Below are positions 22,414 through 32,261 of a stretch of 60,895 nucleotides of DNA, piece by piece. The notes beneath the pieces were generated by a model that was not told where the DNA came from, made no database searches, and was given only the letters and a program-made list of their open reading frames with translations. Numbering within the stretch: position 1 is the stretch's first letter; each line of letters opens with the position of its first letter. Made by a program: the position numbers and the translations under genes. The stretch is from Nitrospirota bacterium (GTDB lineage: Bacteria > Nitrospirota > Thermodesulfovibrionia > Thermodesulfovibrionales > UBA9159), in assembly GCA_021790195.1 (NCBI GenBank), contig JAJYIF010000021.1:1-60895 (forward strand), read 5' to 3'.

Positions 22414-24776
22414 AAGGGTTTCTGCGAACATTGTTAAAAAGCCTCGCCTTCAGGACCATCACCCCGGTCGTCGCCATAGTCTTCCTGGTGGGTATCAGCT
22501 TCTACATATTCGTTCTAAGGTCGGTCTCGGACTTTGCAGGCGAAAACATAAAGGAAACCCTCAAAGAAATGTCCTATGAAATATACAACATATGCGACAG
22601 GAGCGTTAATGAGCTCCTGGTCTCGGGCGAAGCTAGGGACGAGAAGGCGGTGCGGATCAAAAAGGGCCTGACTCTCGGCGCAGTGGAAGATTATATGAGA
22701 CAGAACAACCTTAAAGGCGTTATAAGCGAATACGCGGCAGGGGAGAGGAAGAGGTTGTTGTCTGTCGGCGGTCTTCCTTCGGGTTTTTCACGGACCATTG
22801 AAAAAGACTATGCCGAGCACGCGGTATCGCTGACAAAATACGCCGGGGAGAAATACTATTCGCACTACACGGTGTTCGCGCCCTGGAATTGGCACATATT
22901 GATAACAAAACGCGCCGAGGCCTACTCTGCGCTGCTGAGAAAGGTCAATACAATCTACGGTGTGGCCGGCGCCATACTGCTTCTTTCCACTTTGCTTCTT
23001 CTCTTTTATCTGAGGGTGACGGTCAAGCAGCCTATCAGCGATATCATCGCCAAACTCGAAAAGGGCGAAAGGCCCGATTACAGAGGCATTTCCGAATTCG
23101 AATATCTGAGCGCGAGTCTGAGTGCAGCAATCGAGATGAAGGACAACGAAAACAGGATGTTGAACAACGTTTACCACATCGCTGCTTCGAGGCGCGGCGA
23201 GGAATTCTTCGGCGAGGTGGTAATGGCGATAGGCAGGATTTTCGGCATGAACTCCTTCATAGCAAAGGTTGCTCCGGGAAGCGAGGATGCCGAGGTGGTC
23301 GCAATGTATTACGAGGGCGACCTGAAGAAGGGCTTGACCATCTCGCTCAAAGGCACACCATGTGAGGGTGTAGTAGAAAAGAAACACATGCGCATTATCG
23401 AGGAAGACGCAATCAGGGAGTATCCGGATTCGGAACTCCTGATGAAAACCGGGGCTGATTCCTACATAGGTGTAGCTATATTCGACAGGAAGGGTGATGT
23501 GATAGGTGTCCTCAATGCCTTCGGGAAGCGGCGGGAGTTTTCGGAGTCCGACATAAAGGTCTTTCAAACGATAGGTCAGATGGCGGCGACCGAATTCGAG
23601 ATACTCGAAAAGGAGAAGGTCGAAGAGCACATGAAGGAAGAGCTGTTTCAGTCCCAGAAGCTCGAGGCCCTGGGGACCCTGGCCGGCGGAGTCGCTCACG
23701 ACTTCAACAACATGCTCCAGGGCATACTCGGCTATGCTTCCCTTCTTAAGATGAAGGTCTCCGAGGCGGACCCTATTTATAACGCCCTGTCCGTGATCGA
23801 GAATTCCGCCGAAAAGGCCGGGGAATTGACTCAGCAGCTGCTGGGTTTTGCGCGCAAAGGGAAGTATGTCGTCGAACCCCTGAACCTTAACCAAATAGTC
23901 GCCGAGGTATATAAGATTATCACTAGGACATTCGACCGGTCTATCGAGGTGAAGACAGTGTCCGAGGGCAGGCTCTGGACCATAGAGGGAGACCGGAGCC
24001 AGCTCGAGCACGTGGTGCTGAACCTTTGTCTTAATGCGAGGGACTCAATGCCTGCAGGAGGAGATCTCCTGATCAGCACATCGAACGTCGAAATCTCTGA
24101 AGGAGATGCCGTCCGCCTGTCCGGGACCGCTGGAAGGTTCGCTGTCGTCAGGGTCTCTGACCAGGGCATGGGAATGGACGATGAGGTGAAAAAGCGTATC
24201 TTCGAGCCTTTCTTCACGACCAAGGAAAAAGGCAAAGGGACCGGGATGGGGCTTGCTATGGTTTATGGCGTCGTTAAGAATCACGACGGCTTTATAACTG
24301 TCGAAAGTGAAATAGGCAAGGGATCGGCCTTCACGGTCTACCTCCCGGCGGTTGAAAAGGAGGCGGGAACCAACAAACAGCCCGAGAAGGCTCTTCCGCG
24401 CGGAAAGGGCACTGTCATGATCGTGGATGACGAGGATTTTGTCAGGACCTTTGCCAAAGAGACCTTGGAGAGGCTCGGTTACAAGGTCATAGAGGCATCC
24501 TGCGGCAAGGAAGCGGTCTCGATCTACGCATCCGGAGACAAAAAGATAGACCTCGTTATCCTCGACCTCATCATGCCGAAGATGGGCGGTGAGGAGACGT
24601 ACCGTGAGCTCAAGAAGAAGGACCGTCTCGTGAAGATCCTGATATCGTCGGGTTACGGGCTTGGGGAAAGGACGAAAGAAATCATGAAAGACCCGTGCGT
24701 CCTGGGTTTCATCCAGAAACCTTACAGCATCTCCGAAATAGCTGAGACCGTCAAGAAGGCATTGTCCTCTGCCTGA
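22410..24776 (+). CDS. Hybrid sensor histidine kinase (HAMP-GAF-HisKA-HATPase-REC)
   Basis: A 788-residue membrane kinase. Helix 1 (about 13-35) and helix 2 (about 180-205, GVAGAILLLSTLLLLFYL) flank a periplasmic domain. A HAMP-like linker follows, then a GAF domain (about 255-410), the phospho-acceptor box GGVAHDFNNMLQGILGYASLL (His about residue 429), ATPase boxes NLCLNARDSM, VSDQGMGMD and KGKGTGMGLAMVYG, and a C-terminal receiver with IVDDED and the phosphorylatable Asp of VILDLIMPKMGG. The start overlaps the stop of the substrate-binding protein gene (ATGA), so both are co-translated and probably work together. No DNA-binding output gene is adjacent; the phosphate must pass to a distant partner. 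Confidence 0.92.
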   Translation: MKGFLRTLLKSLAFRTITPVVAIVFLVGISFYIFVLRSVSDFAGENIKETLKEMSYEIYNICDRSVNELLVSGEARDEKAVRIKKGLTLGAVEDYMRQNNLKGVISEYAAGERKRLLSVGGLPSGFSRTIEKDYAEHAVSLTKYAGEKYYSHYTVFAPWNWHILITKRAEAYSALLRKVNTIYGVAGAILLLSTLLLLFYLRVTVKQPISDIIAKLEKGERPDYRGISEFEYLSASLSAAIEMKDNENRMLNNVYHIAASRRGEEFFGEVVMAIGRIFGMNSFIAKVAPGSEDAEVVAMYYEGDLKKGLTISLKGTPCEGVVEKKHMRIIEEDAIREYPDSELLMKTGADSYIGVAIFDRKGDVIGVLNAFGKRREFSESDIKVFQTIGQMAATEFEILEKEKVEEHMKEELFQSQKLEALGTLAGGVAHDFNNMLQGILGYASLLKMKVSEADPIYNALSVIENSAEKAGELTQQLLGFARKGKYVVEPLNLNQIVAEVYKIITRTFDRSIEVKTVSEGRLWTIEGDRSQLEHVVLNLCLNARDSMPAGGDLLISTSNVEISEGDAVRLSGTAGRFAVVRVSDQGMGMDDEVKKRIFEPFFTTKEKGKGTGMGLAMVYGVVKNHDGFITVESEIGKGSAFTVYLPAVEKEAGTNKQPEKALPRGKGTVMIVDDEDFVRTFAKETLERLGYKVIEASCGKEAVSIYASGDKKIDLVILDLIMPKMGGEETYRELKKKDRLVKILISSGYGLGERTKEIMKDPCVLGFIQKPYSISEIAETVKKALSSA

Positions 24777-25551
24777 CCGCCTCATACAGAAGGACGGCGG
24801 CAGAAACACCGGCATTAAGACTTTCGGCGGAGCCCATTATGGGGATGCGCAACAGGAGATCTCCCTTTTCCCGCACTGACTTGCTGACTCCACTTGCCTC
24901 GTTACCCAAAACAAAGGCAAGCGGCGTGCGGAGATCTGTTTCGTAAACGCTCCTGGTCGCCCTCGCATCGGCGACAACAAGCTTGATCGATCTCTTCTTG
25001 AGCCATTGTATCGTCGTGCCGAGTCCGGCTGCCATCACAGGAATACTGAAGATGCTGCCGGCGCTTGCCCTCACGACCTTCGATGAAAGGAAGTCGCAGG
25101 TCCCAGGCAGGAGTATCACCGCGTCGGCCCCGGCGGCGTCGGAAGTCCTGATGATTGTCCCGAGGTTGCCTGGGTCCTGTATCGCGTCGCACACCACCAT
25201 CATCGGTTTGTCTTTTAACGACAGGCTGTCAAATCCGTATTCTTTATAGAAGACGAGAGCCGCCACGCCCTGCGGGGTCTCCGTATCGGACAACCTGGAA
25301 AAGATATGCTCATCAGTCTCGATTAGTTCCGATCCCTTTCCTGATGTCCGTTTCAGGAGACCCTCGTTCTTCGATCTGAAGGAATATGTGAAGAAAACCC
25401 GTCTTATCCCCGCTCCCGAGGCCAGGGCCATCTCGAGAAGATGCGGCCCCTCAACCAGGAATTCATTCCGGCCGCCTGCCTTCCTTTCCTTTACCTTCAA
25501 GGCCTCTTTGATTACAGGGTTTGACGCGCTGACTATCTCTCTGTATCTCAT
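24751..25551 (-). CDS. SpoU/TrmH family RNA 2'-O-methyltransferase (RlmB-like)
   Basis: A 266-residue SPOUT-class enzyme that methylates a ribose in rRNA or tRNA with SAM. An N-terminal substrate-binding domain (EFLVEGPHLLEMALASG) precedes the knot region with motif 1 DPGNLGTIIRTSDAAGADAVIL, motif 2 LAFVLGNEASGVSKSV and motif 3 LRIPIMGSAESLNAGVSAAVLLYE. 23S rRNA G2251 is the target of RlmB, but relatives act at other sites. The 3' end overlaps the kinase gene by 26 bp on the opposite strand. ATG 25551 lies 10 bp after a TATAAT box. Confidence 0.88.
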   Translation of the reverse strand: MRYREIVSASNPVIKEALKVKERKAGGRNEFLVEGPHLLEMALASGAGIRRVFFTYSFRSKNEGLLKRTSGKGSELIETDEHIFSRLSDTETPQGVAALVFYKEYGFDSLSLKDKPMMVVCDAIQDPGNLGTIIRTSDAAGADAVILLPGTCDFLSSKVVRASAGSIFSIPVMAAGLGTTIQWLKKRSIKLVVADARATRSVYETDLRTPLAFVLGNEASGVSKSVREKGDLLLRIPIMGSAESLNAGVSAAVLLYEAVRQRTMPS

Positions 25552-25561
25552 CCTGAGTTAG

Positions 25562-25595
25562 ATTATAGAATGTCGGGCTTATTATTGTAAGCCCG
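25562..25595 (-). promoter_or_regulatory. Promoter and 8-bp inverted repeat upstream of the SpoU gene
   Basis: TATAAT (complement of 25562-25567) lies 10 bp before the start codon. An inverted repeat, CGGGCTTA (25574-25581) and TAAGCCCG (25588-25595), covers the spacer and -35 area, so it could be an operator. Confidence 0.5.
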
Positions 25596-25733
25596 ATGGT
25601 TACATCAGTTTCGCATCTCGAAACTCGTCCCTCAACGAGTATGGTAGTATTTCATTCTAAAACACACTATACTTTATTCAGGCCGGTCGAGGACGAGAGA
25701 GCGCCCCGAGGACCAGCTCTTTGGAGACCATCA

Positions 25734-26293
25734 ATGAAGATTCCGTCTGCCAATAAGATGGAGCGCTGTATCGGCTGCCATTCATGCTCGCTGGCGTGCG
25801 CCCGCATTGTGCACAAACGGCTTTCGGGGACACTGCGGGCAGCCGTATTATTTCCGCATGCGGCCTCTCAAGCGGCTTTGAGGCCAAGACCTGTCTGGCC
25901 TGCGACCCCGCTCCATGCGTTGCAGCCTCCCCGACAGGCGCGTATTCCCAGCGGCGGGACGAATGCGGCAGTGCCTTTCTTGCCTCGATGGTGTCCTGTC
26001 TCTTTGCAAGGAGCGTATACACCGACGAGGTACTCGCAAAATGCCTCAACGCGGCAGGGTACGGCGCACTTGCGGAGAATATGAAAGCCGTCTCGCGCTA
26101 CGCACAGAAATTACGATGGAAGACGCGTATAGGGACCGGCTTTGATCCGGAAGGTGTCTCTATACCGAAACGGTTCACCGAGGTCGTGACGGAGAGCGGC
26201 TCGGTAGATCCTTCATACCTTGAGGAACTGAAAAAAGAATATGCGAGACGCATCCGTGAGATTGCAAGAGACGATGGCATCAAAGGGCCTTAG
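25734..26293 (+). pseudogene. Remnant of a ferredoxin / aldehyde:ferredoxin oxidoreductase locus
   Basis: The frame from ATG 25734 (GGAGA upstream) begins as a [4Fe-4S] ferredoxin, MERCIGCHSCSLACARIVHKRLS. Between 25824 and 25829 a 1-nt gain or 2-nt loss shifts the frame, and the ferredoxin continues in the +2 frame as DTAGSRIISACGLSSGFEAK and CLACDPAPCV. After about 25965 the sequence switches abruptly to what looks like the C-terminal end of a tungsten AOR family subunit (LRWKTRIGTGFDPEGVSIPKRF, then YLEELKKEYARRIREIA). About 1.5 kb of AOR and the second ferredoxin half are missing. Such ferredoxin-AOR pairs act in aldehyde oxidation. The locus has decayed by deletion and frameshift. Confidence 0.68.
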
Positions 26294-26452
26294 AGATATT
26301 GAACCGCCATATGGACACAGAGTAAGAAGCACGGCTAAATAAGATTGTGAAATGCAAACCACAAGATCAGCGAGTTTCTATCTTTTATTTTTCGCTTTCC
26401 GGTTATTTGCCCGGTCTTCTCTGTGGTTGATTCTTCTATCAGGAGGGACGAC

Positions 26453-29011
26453 ATGAAGAAGAAACGTATTCAGAAAAACAACGCGGAGGAAGTTGAACTG
26501 GTCGACGATGTCCGGAGCGGCCCAGGCATCAGGACTCTCTGGCGCGATTACGTAGACAATCTCATCTGCGTTCAGGGAAGGGGAATCCCGGAGGCGGCGA
26601 CGCCGAACGACCGGTATATGGCATTTGCCTATACGGTGCGGGACAGGATGATGTACAACGCCGCCCACGCGCTTCATACGTATATGAAGAAGGACTTCAA
26701 GATAGTCTGTTACCTCTCCGCCGAATTCCTTATGGGCCCGCATCTCGGGAATAATCTTATCAACCTCGGTATCTATGAGGGAGTGTCGAAGGCGCTCAAG
26801 AATGCAGGGTACGATATAGAAGACATACTCGAGCAGGAGGAAGAACCGGGACTCGGCAACGGCGGCCTCGGACGGCTTGCCGCGTGCTATCTCGATTCCC
26901 TTGCCACGCTTGAGGTCCCGAGCATCGGGTACGGGATACGTTATGAGTTCGGGATCTTCGATCAGGAGCTGCGGGACGGCTGGCAGGTCGAGCGAACTGA
27001 CAAATGGCTCAGGCTCGGAAATCCTTGGGAGATCGCCCGCCCTGAAATCGTTCTCGACGTCAAATTCGGCGGCTATACCGAGTCCTTTACCGACGAACAT
27101 GGGCGCTACGGAGTGCGCTGGGTGCCTCACCACATTGTGAGGGGAGTGGCCTACGACACGCCGGTCCTCGGCTACAAAGTCGGCACATGCAATACGCTTC
27201 GTCTCTGGAAGGCGGAGGCCGCGGAGTCCTTCGACCTCCAGGCCTTCAACCACGGGGATTACTATCGCGCGGTCGAGGACAAGGTAGTTTCGGAGAATGT
27301 GACGAAAGTGCTCTACCCCAACGACGAACAGCTGCAGGGCAAGCAGTTGCGGCTGGAGCAGCAGTATTTCTTCGTCTCCTGCTCCCTCCAGGACATGGTC
27401 CGACTGCATCTCGGCAGGGGCAAGAGCCTCGACACATTCCATGAGACATATGCAGTCCAGCTCAACGATACCCACCCTTCCATAGCGGTCGCCGAGCTCA
27501 TGCGCCTTTTTGTGGACGAGCACCGGATGGACTGGGAAAGGGCATGGCACATTACGACGAACACTCTTGCATATACAAACCATACCCTTTTGCCTGAGGC
27601 CCTCGAAAAGTGGCCGCTTCAGTTGTTTGGAGAGCTTCTGCCCCGTCATCTGGAAATCATTTTTGAGATCAACAGGAGGTTTCTCGATTCGGTGAGGAAG
27701 AGATATCCGGGCGACGAAGGGCGCGCAACGCGGCTCTCGCTGATCGACGAGACCGGCGGCCGTTTTGTGCGCATGGCTCACCTCGCCTGTGTCGGAAGTC
27801 ATGCGGTGAACGGGGTCGCGGCGCTTCATACCGAGCTCCTAAAGGACACTGTCCTCCGCGATTTCTACGAACTGAGTCCTGAGAAATTCAGCAACAAGAC
27901 TAACGGCGTAACGCCCCGCCGCTGGATAGCCCTTAGCAACCCGGGACTGACGCAGTTAATGAGCCTCAAGATAGGCACCGGCTGGATCAGGGACACTGAT
28001 GAGCTGCGGAGACTTGAAGAGTTTGTGGAGGACGAAGGCTTCCGCGAGGAGTGGCGGCGTGTGAAGCTTGAAAACAAGAGAAGACTGGCCGCGAGGATCG
28101 AAAAGACGACTGGCATAATCGTGGACCCCGAGACGCTATTCGACGTACAGGTGAAACGCTTACATGAGTATAAACGCCAGCACCTCAATGTTTTCCATAT
28201 CATCTCTCTTTATATTCGAATCAAGCTGAACCCTGCCATGGACATCACACCGAGGACATTTATCTTCGGTGGCAAGGCGGCCCCGGGTTATTTCATGGCG
28301 AAACTGATTATCAGGCTCATTACCTCCGTCGCCGAGGTGGTCAATAATGATCCTGATGTTCACGGGAGGCTGAAGGTGGTCTTCTTTCCCGACTTCAACG
28401 TCAAGAACGGTCAGAGGATATACCCTGCGGCGGACCTGTCGGAGCAGATCTCCACGGCGGGTAAGGAGGCCTCCGGGACCGGAAACATGAAGTTCGCCTT
28501 CAACGGCGCTCTTACGATAGGCACGCTCGACGGCGCCAACGTCGAAATCAGGGAAGAGGTGGGGCCTGAGAACTTCTTCCTCTTCGGGCTGACCGCGGAG
28601 CAGGTGCAGGAGGCAAAGGCACAAGGGTACAAACCATCTGCGGTCTATGCGTCAAACCCGCTGCTGAGAGAAGTGATCGAGCTTGTCCGTGGAGGGCACT
28701 TTTCGCCGAGAGAGCCTGACCTCTTCAGGCCTCTTCTTGACAGCCTCATGAATTATGACGAATATATGCTGTTTGCGGACTTTCTGTCCTATATCGATTG
28801 TCAGAAGGAAGTCGGGAAGGCATACAGGGACAAAGAAAGGTGGACCCGCATGTCGATCCTCAACACCGCCAGGATGGGGAAATTCTCATCCGACAGGGCT
28901 GTAAGAGAATACTGCAGGGACATCTGGAAGGCTGAACCCGTGAAGGTCGACCTTACGGGTCACGTGGAGTGGAGTTTGCGGGACCAGACCTTGAACTCGT
29001 CAAATACCTGA
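26453..29011 (+). CDS. glgP: Glycogen / alpha-glucan phosphorylase
   Basis: An 852-residue GT35 enzyme that releases glucose 1-phosphate from glycogen with phosphate. Hallmarks are LGNGGLGRLAACYLDSLATL, the segment KTNGVTPRRWIALSNPGL, and the pyridoxal-phosphate site EASGTGNMKFAFNGALTIGT, where the Lys (about residue 680) binds the cofactor. Length equals the long bacterial and animal form. ATG 26453 is fixed by AGGAGG with a 6-bp spacing; the frame is open a little further upstream. It is the first of eight genes reading the same way; glgX starts 15 bp later. Confidence 0.96.
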   Translation: MKKKRIQKNNAEEVELVDDVRSGPGIRTLWRDYVDNLICVQGRGIPEAATPNDRYMAFAYTVRDRMMYNAAHALHTYMKKDFKIVCYLSAEFLMGPHLGNNLINLGIYEGVSKALKNAGYDIEDILEQEEEPGLGNGGLGRLAACYLDSLATLEVPSIGYGIRYEFGIFDQELRDGWQVERTDKWLRLGNPWEIARPEIVLDVKFGGYTESFTDEHGRYGVRWVPHHIVRGVAYDTPVLGYKVGTCNTLRLWKAEAAESFDLQAFNHGDYYRAVEDKVVSENVTKVLYPNDEQLQGKQLRLEQQYFFVSCSLQDMVRLHLGRGKSLDTFHETYAVQLNDTHPSIAVAELMRLFVDEHRMDWERAWHITTNTLAYTNHTLLPEALEKWPLQLFGELLPRHLEIIFEINRRFLDSVRKRYPGDEGRATRLSLIDETGGRFVRMAHLACVGSHAVNGVAALHTELLKDTVLRDFYELSPEKFSNKTNGVTPRRWIALSNPGLTQLMSLKIGTGWIRDTDELRRLEEFVEDEGFREEWRRVKLENKRRLAARIEKTTGIIVDPETLFDVQVKRLHEYKRQHLNVFHIISLYIRIKLNPAMDITPRTFIFGGKAAPGYFMAKLIIRLITSVAEVVNNDPDVHGRLKVVFFPDFNVKNGQRIYPAADLSEQISTAGKEASGTGNMKFAFNGALTIGTLDGANVEIREEVGPENFFLFGLTAEQVQEAKAQGYKPSAVYASNPLLREVIELVRGGHFSPREPDLFRPLLDSLMNYDEYMLFADFLSYIDCQKEVGKAYRDKERWTRMSILNTARMGKFSSDRAVREYCRDIWKAEPVKVDLTGHVEWSLRDQTLNSSNT

Positions 29012-29026
29012 TTTCCGGAGCGCGGG

Positions 29027-31105
29027 ATGAAACCATACAAAGTCGGTCATGGAAACCGGTTTCCCTTCGGGGCGACGCCTGACGAGCGCGGGACGAATTT
29101 CTCGATATGGGGATTAAGGTCGAGAGGCGCCGAGCTTCTGTTGTTCGAGAGCGCACAGGACCGGGAGCCTTTTCAGGTAATAGTCCTTGATCCGGTCGAG
29201 AACCGCACGTATTATTCATGGCACGTCTATGTCGAAGGGCTGCGGCCGGGCGTTCACTATGCATGGCGACTTGACGGACCCGATGAGGCGAGCAAGTCGG
29301 GCTTTCGTTTCGACAGGCAAAAAGTGCTGGTCGACCCTAACGCCCGCGCTGTAAGTGATCTCCTGTGGGACAGGGGACTCGCAAGCAGGGCCGGAGACAA
29401 CGTTGCCTCCTCGATGCGCGGCATAGTGGTAGCAGGCGATAGATACGACTGGGAAGGGGACCGGCCCCTGAACCGCGCGCCGGAGCAGTCCGTGATCTAC
29501 GAAATGCATGTTGGGGGGTTTACGCGTCATGCTTCTTCAGGCGTGAAGCACCCCGGCACTTTTTCAGGGGTAGTAGAGAAGATCCCTTACCTCAAATCTC
29601 TCGGGGTCACGGACGTCGAGTTGATGCCGGTAATGGCCTTCGATGAGCAGGATGTACCCGAGGCCGCGCGGGCCAGGGGCCTGAAGAATTATTGGGGGTA
29701 CAGCACGTATAGTTTCTTTTCACCCCATCCGGGTTACTGTGTGTCCCCTGAAATGGGGACCCATGCGGACGAGTTTCGCGACATGGTTAAGGCACTCCAC
29801 CGTGCAGGTATCGGGGTGATAATGGACGTTGTTCTGAACCATACGGCCGAAGGCGGCGCCGACGGACCTACCATCAATTTCAAGGGACTCGGCAACAGGG
29901 GCTTTTACCACCTCGACCCGAATGACCTGAGGGTCTACCGCGACTATACCGGCTGCGGCAATACCGTAAACTGTAATTTCCCGATAGTGACCGCATTCCT
30001 GATAGACTGCCTCGAATACTGGGTGAGCGAAATGCATGTGGACGGGTTCCGCTTCGATCTTGCGAGCGTCCTTGCAAGAGGTTATGAAGGGAAACCGCTT
30101 CATTACGCTCCGATGCCCTGGTATATAGAGCTCTCGGATGTTCTGGGGAATACGAGATTGATCGCAGAGGCATGGGACGCGGGGGGACTTTATCAGGTCG
30201 GGGACTTCCCGGGGTTTCGCTGGGCGGAGTGGAACGGAAGATACAGGGACGTGATCAGGCGCTTTGTCAAAGGTGACCACGGTCTTATAGGCGAAGTGGC
30301 CACGCGGCTTTCGGGAAGCAGCGACCTCTATGAACCCGAGGGAAGACTGCCGGTGAACAGCATCAACTTTGTCACCTGCCATGACGGTTTTACCCTGCGC
30401 GACCTTGTCAGCTATAACGCCAAACACAATGAGGCCAACGGTCAGGAAGACCGCGACGGCAGCGACGACAATGCAAGCTGGAACTGCGGGACGGAGGGAG
30501 AAACGGACATCCCCGAAGTCCTTTCTCTGAGAAGGAGACAGGCAAAGAATTTCATGGCCGTTCTTCTTTTGAGCCAGGGCGTGCCGATGATCCTTTCGGG
30601 CGACGAGGTTCTCAGGACGCAGCGGGGCAACAACAACTGTTATTGCCAGGACAACGGGACGGGCTGGTTCGACTGGAGACTGACGGAAGAGAACAAGGAC
30701 ATGCTCCGTTTTGTGACGGAAATGATCGCATTTCGAAAGCGGCATCCCTCGCTCATGAGAAAGCAGTTCCTGACGGGACGGATGAGCGGAGGCGGCATCC
30801 GGGATATTACATGGCACGGGCAGAGACTCAATGACCCTGACTGGGGCGATCCCGGGGCGCAGGTTCTTGCGTATACCCTTGTCGGAACAGATGAGTTTGA
30901 GGGACACCTGCATATTATGATGAACATGTCGGACAGGGAGATGGAGATGGAGCTGCCTGTAATTTCAGGACAAAAATGGCATGGCGCTGTCGACACATCG
31001 AAGCCTTCGCCCTCGGACATCTTGGGCATTGCGGCGCAGACTGAGATCGAGGGGAAGACTTACAGAATGGCGCCCCGGAGCGTGGCAGTGCTGGAGGGAA
31101 GGTGA
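29027..31105 (+). CDS. glgX: Glycogen debranching enzyme GlgX (isoamylase type)
   Basis: A 692-residue GH13 enzyme that hydrolyses alpha-1,6 branches left by phosphorylase. The N-terminal CBM48 (FPFGATPDERGTNFSIWGLRS) is followed by the catalytic barrel: VIMDVVLNHTAEGG, the nucleophile in VDGFRFDLASVLAR, the acid Glu in LIAEAWDAGGLYQVGDFP and the transition-state Asp in INFVTCHDGFTLRDLVSYN. Size is normal for the family. It lies 15 bp after glgP, an arrangement that fits joint glycogen breakdown. Confidence 0.95.
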   Translation: MKPYKVGHGNRFPFGATPDERGTNFSIWGLRSRGAELLLFESAQDREPFQVIVLDPVENRTYYSWHVYVEGLRPGVHYAWRLDGPDEASKSGFRFDRQKVLVDPNARAVSDLLWDRGLASRAGDNVASSMRGIVVAGDRYDWEGDRPLNRAPEQSVIYEMHVGGFTRHASSGVKHPGTFSGVVEKIPYLKSLGVTDVELMPVMAFDEQDVPEAARARGLKNYWGYSTYSFFSPHPGYCVSPEMGTHADEFRDMVKALHRAGIGVIMDVVLNHTAEGGADGPTINFKGLGNRGFYHLDPNDLRVYRDYTGCGNTVNCNFPIVTAFLIDCLEYWVSEMHVDGFRFDLASVLARGYEGKPLHYAPMPWYIELSDVLGNTRLIAEAWDAGGLYQVGDFPGFRWAEWNGRYRDVIRRFVKGDHGLIGEVATRLSGSSDLYEPEGRLPVNSINFVTCHDGFTLRDLVSYNAKHNEANGQEDRDGSDDNASWNCGTEGETDIPEVLSLRRRQAKNFMAVLLLSQGVPMILSGDEVLRTQRGNNNCYCQDNGTGWFDWRLTEENKDMLRFVTEMIAFRKRHPSLMRKQFLTGRMSGGGIRDITWHGQRLNDPDWGDPGAQVLAYTLVGTDEFEGHLHIMMNMSDREMEMELPVISGQKWHGAVDTSKPSPSDILGIAAQTEIEGKTYRMAPRSVAVLEGR

Positions 31106-31160
31106 GGGGGGGATACAATTTGCGAAGGCGCGGAATTAAGGATTAACCAAAGGAGGTACC

Positions 31161-32231
31161 ATGATTGACAGGATCGCAGGTATGTTGGGTAAAGAAGCCC
31201 AGGGTCTGCTTGGGCATCAATGCAAGACCATTCCGAAAGAACAGCTCCATCTTCCCGGCCCTGACTTCGTAGACCGCATATGGGCGAACTCGGATCGCAA
31301 GATTACCGTGCTCAGGAATCTCCAGGCCCTTTACAGCACAGGCCGTCTGACGGGGAGCGGATATCTTTCAATACTCCCTGTGGACCAGGGCATAGAGCAT
31401 TCGGGAGGGGCTTCCTTTGCGGCAAACCCGGCATATTTCGATCCCGAGCAGATCGTCCGCCTTGCTATAGAGGGGGGATGTAACGCGGTCGCTTCAACTT
31501 TCGGCGTCCTAGGGATAGTGGCACGCAAGTACGCGCACAGGATCCCTTTTATCGTAAAGATCAACCATAACGAGTTTCTCACCTATCCCAATAAATTCGA
31601 CCAGATAATGTTTGGCACAATCAGAGAGGCCTCTGAGATGGGGGCCGCGGCGGTCGGCGCGACCATATACTTCGGCTCGGCTGAATCGAGCCGCCAGATC
31701 GTCGAAGTGGCGGCCGCCTTTGAAGCGGCCCACCAGCTCGGCATGGCGACCATACTTTGGTGTTATCTCAGAAACAGCGCGTTCAAGATAGGCGGTGTAG
31801 ACTACCACGTGTCTGCGGACCTGACGGGCCAGGCAAACCATCTCGGCGTGACCATTCAGGCAGACATAATAAAGCAGAAGCTGCCGGAGAATAACGGCGG
31901 GTTCAAGGCCCTGAACACGAAAGAGAACCCCTATGGGAAAACCGATGAGCGCGTTTACAGCCAGCTCACAAGCGATCACCCCGTCGACCTCGTCCGCTAC
32001 CAGGTCGCGAACTGCTATATGGGACGGGCGAGTCTCATCAACTCCGGCGGGGCCTCGACAGGCAAAGACGATCTGGCGCAGGCAGTGCGCACGGCAGTCA
32101 TCAACAAGAGGGGCGGAGGCGCAGGACTCATTTCAGGAAGAAAGGCGTTCCAGAGGCCGATGAAGGAGGGAGTGGAACTGCTTAATGCGATTCAGGACGT
32201 TTATCTCTGCAAGGAGGTGACGGTTGCGTAG
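31161..32231 (+). CDS. fbaB: Class I fructose-bisphosphate aldolase (DhnA type)
   Basis: A 356-residue Schiff-base aldolase of the DhnA/FbaB archaeal-type family, cleaving fructose 1,6-bisphosphate to triose phosphates. It shows the family features [30 protein letters not shown] with a conserved Lys, and [12 protein letters not shown]. The long form with the N-terminal extension ([20 protein letters not shown]) is common in anaerobes and Nitrospirota. The ribosome binding site AAAGGAGG stands 7 bp before ATG. It follows glgX after 55 bp and lies about 30 bp before pta. Confidence 0.92.
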   Translation: MIDRIAGMLGKEAQGLLGHQCKTIPKEQLHLPGPDFVDRIWANSDRKITVLRNLQALYSTGRLTGSGYLSILPVDQGIEHSGGASFAANPAYFDPEQIVRLAIEGGCNAVASTFGVLGIVARKYAHRIPFIVKINHNEFLTYPNKFDQIMFGTIREASEMGAAAVGATIYFGSAESSRQIVEVAAAFEAAHQLGMATILWCYLRNSAFKIGGVDYHVSADLTGQANHLGVTIQADIIKQKLPENNGGFKALNTKENPYGKTDERVYSQLTSDHPVDLVRYQVANCYMGRASLINSGGASTGKDDLAQAVRTAVINKRGGGAGLISGRKAFQRPMKEGVELLNAIQDVYLCKEVTVA

Positions 32232-32261
32232 GGTCACTCTTTCATGGAAAGGAGGAGGCAT

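Noticed and set aside
22788-24011. 407-residue antisense frame over the histidine kinase
   Set aside because: Shadow of a GC-rich gene with no family resemblance.
26311-26335. Possible third CACAGAG element near 26.3 kb
   Set aside because: Only one short half-like stretch (GGACACAGAGTAAGAAGCACGG) and no matching second arm.
26378-27829. 483-residue antisense frame over glgP
   Set aside because: It is a shadow of the GC-rich coding strand; the sense strand has a full phosphorylase with catalytic motifs.
29720-30913. 397-residue antisense frame over glgX
   Set aside because: Same reason: no recognisable domain, no ribosome binding site, and the sense strand is clearly coding.
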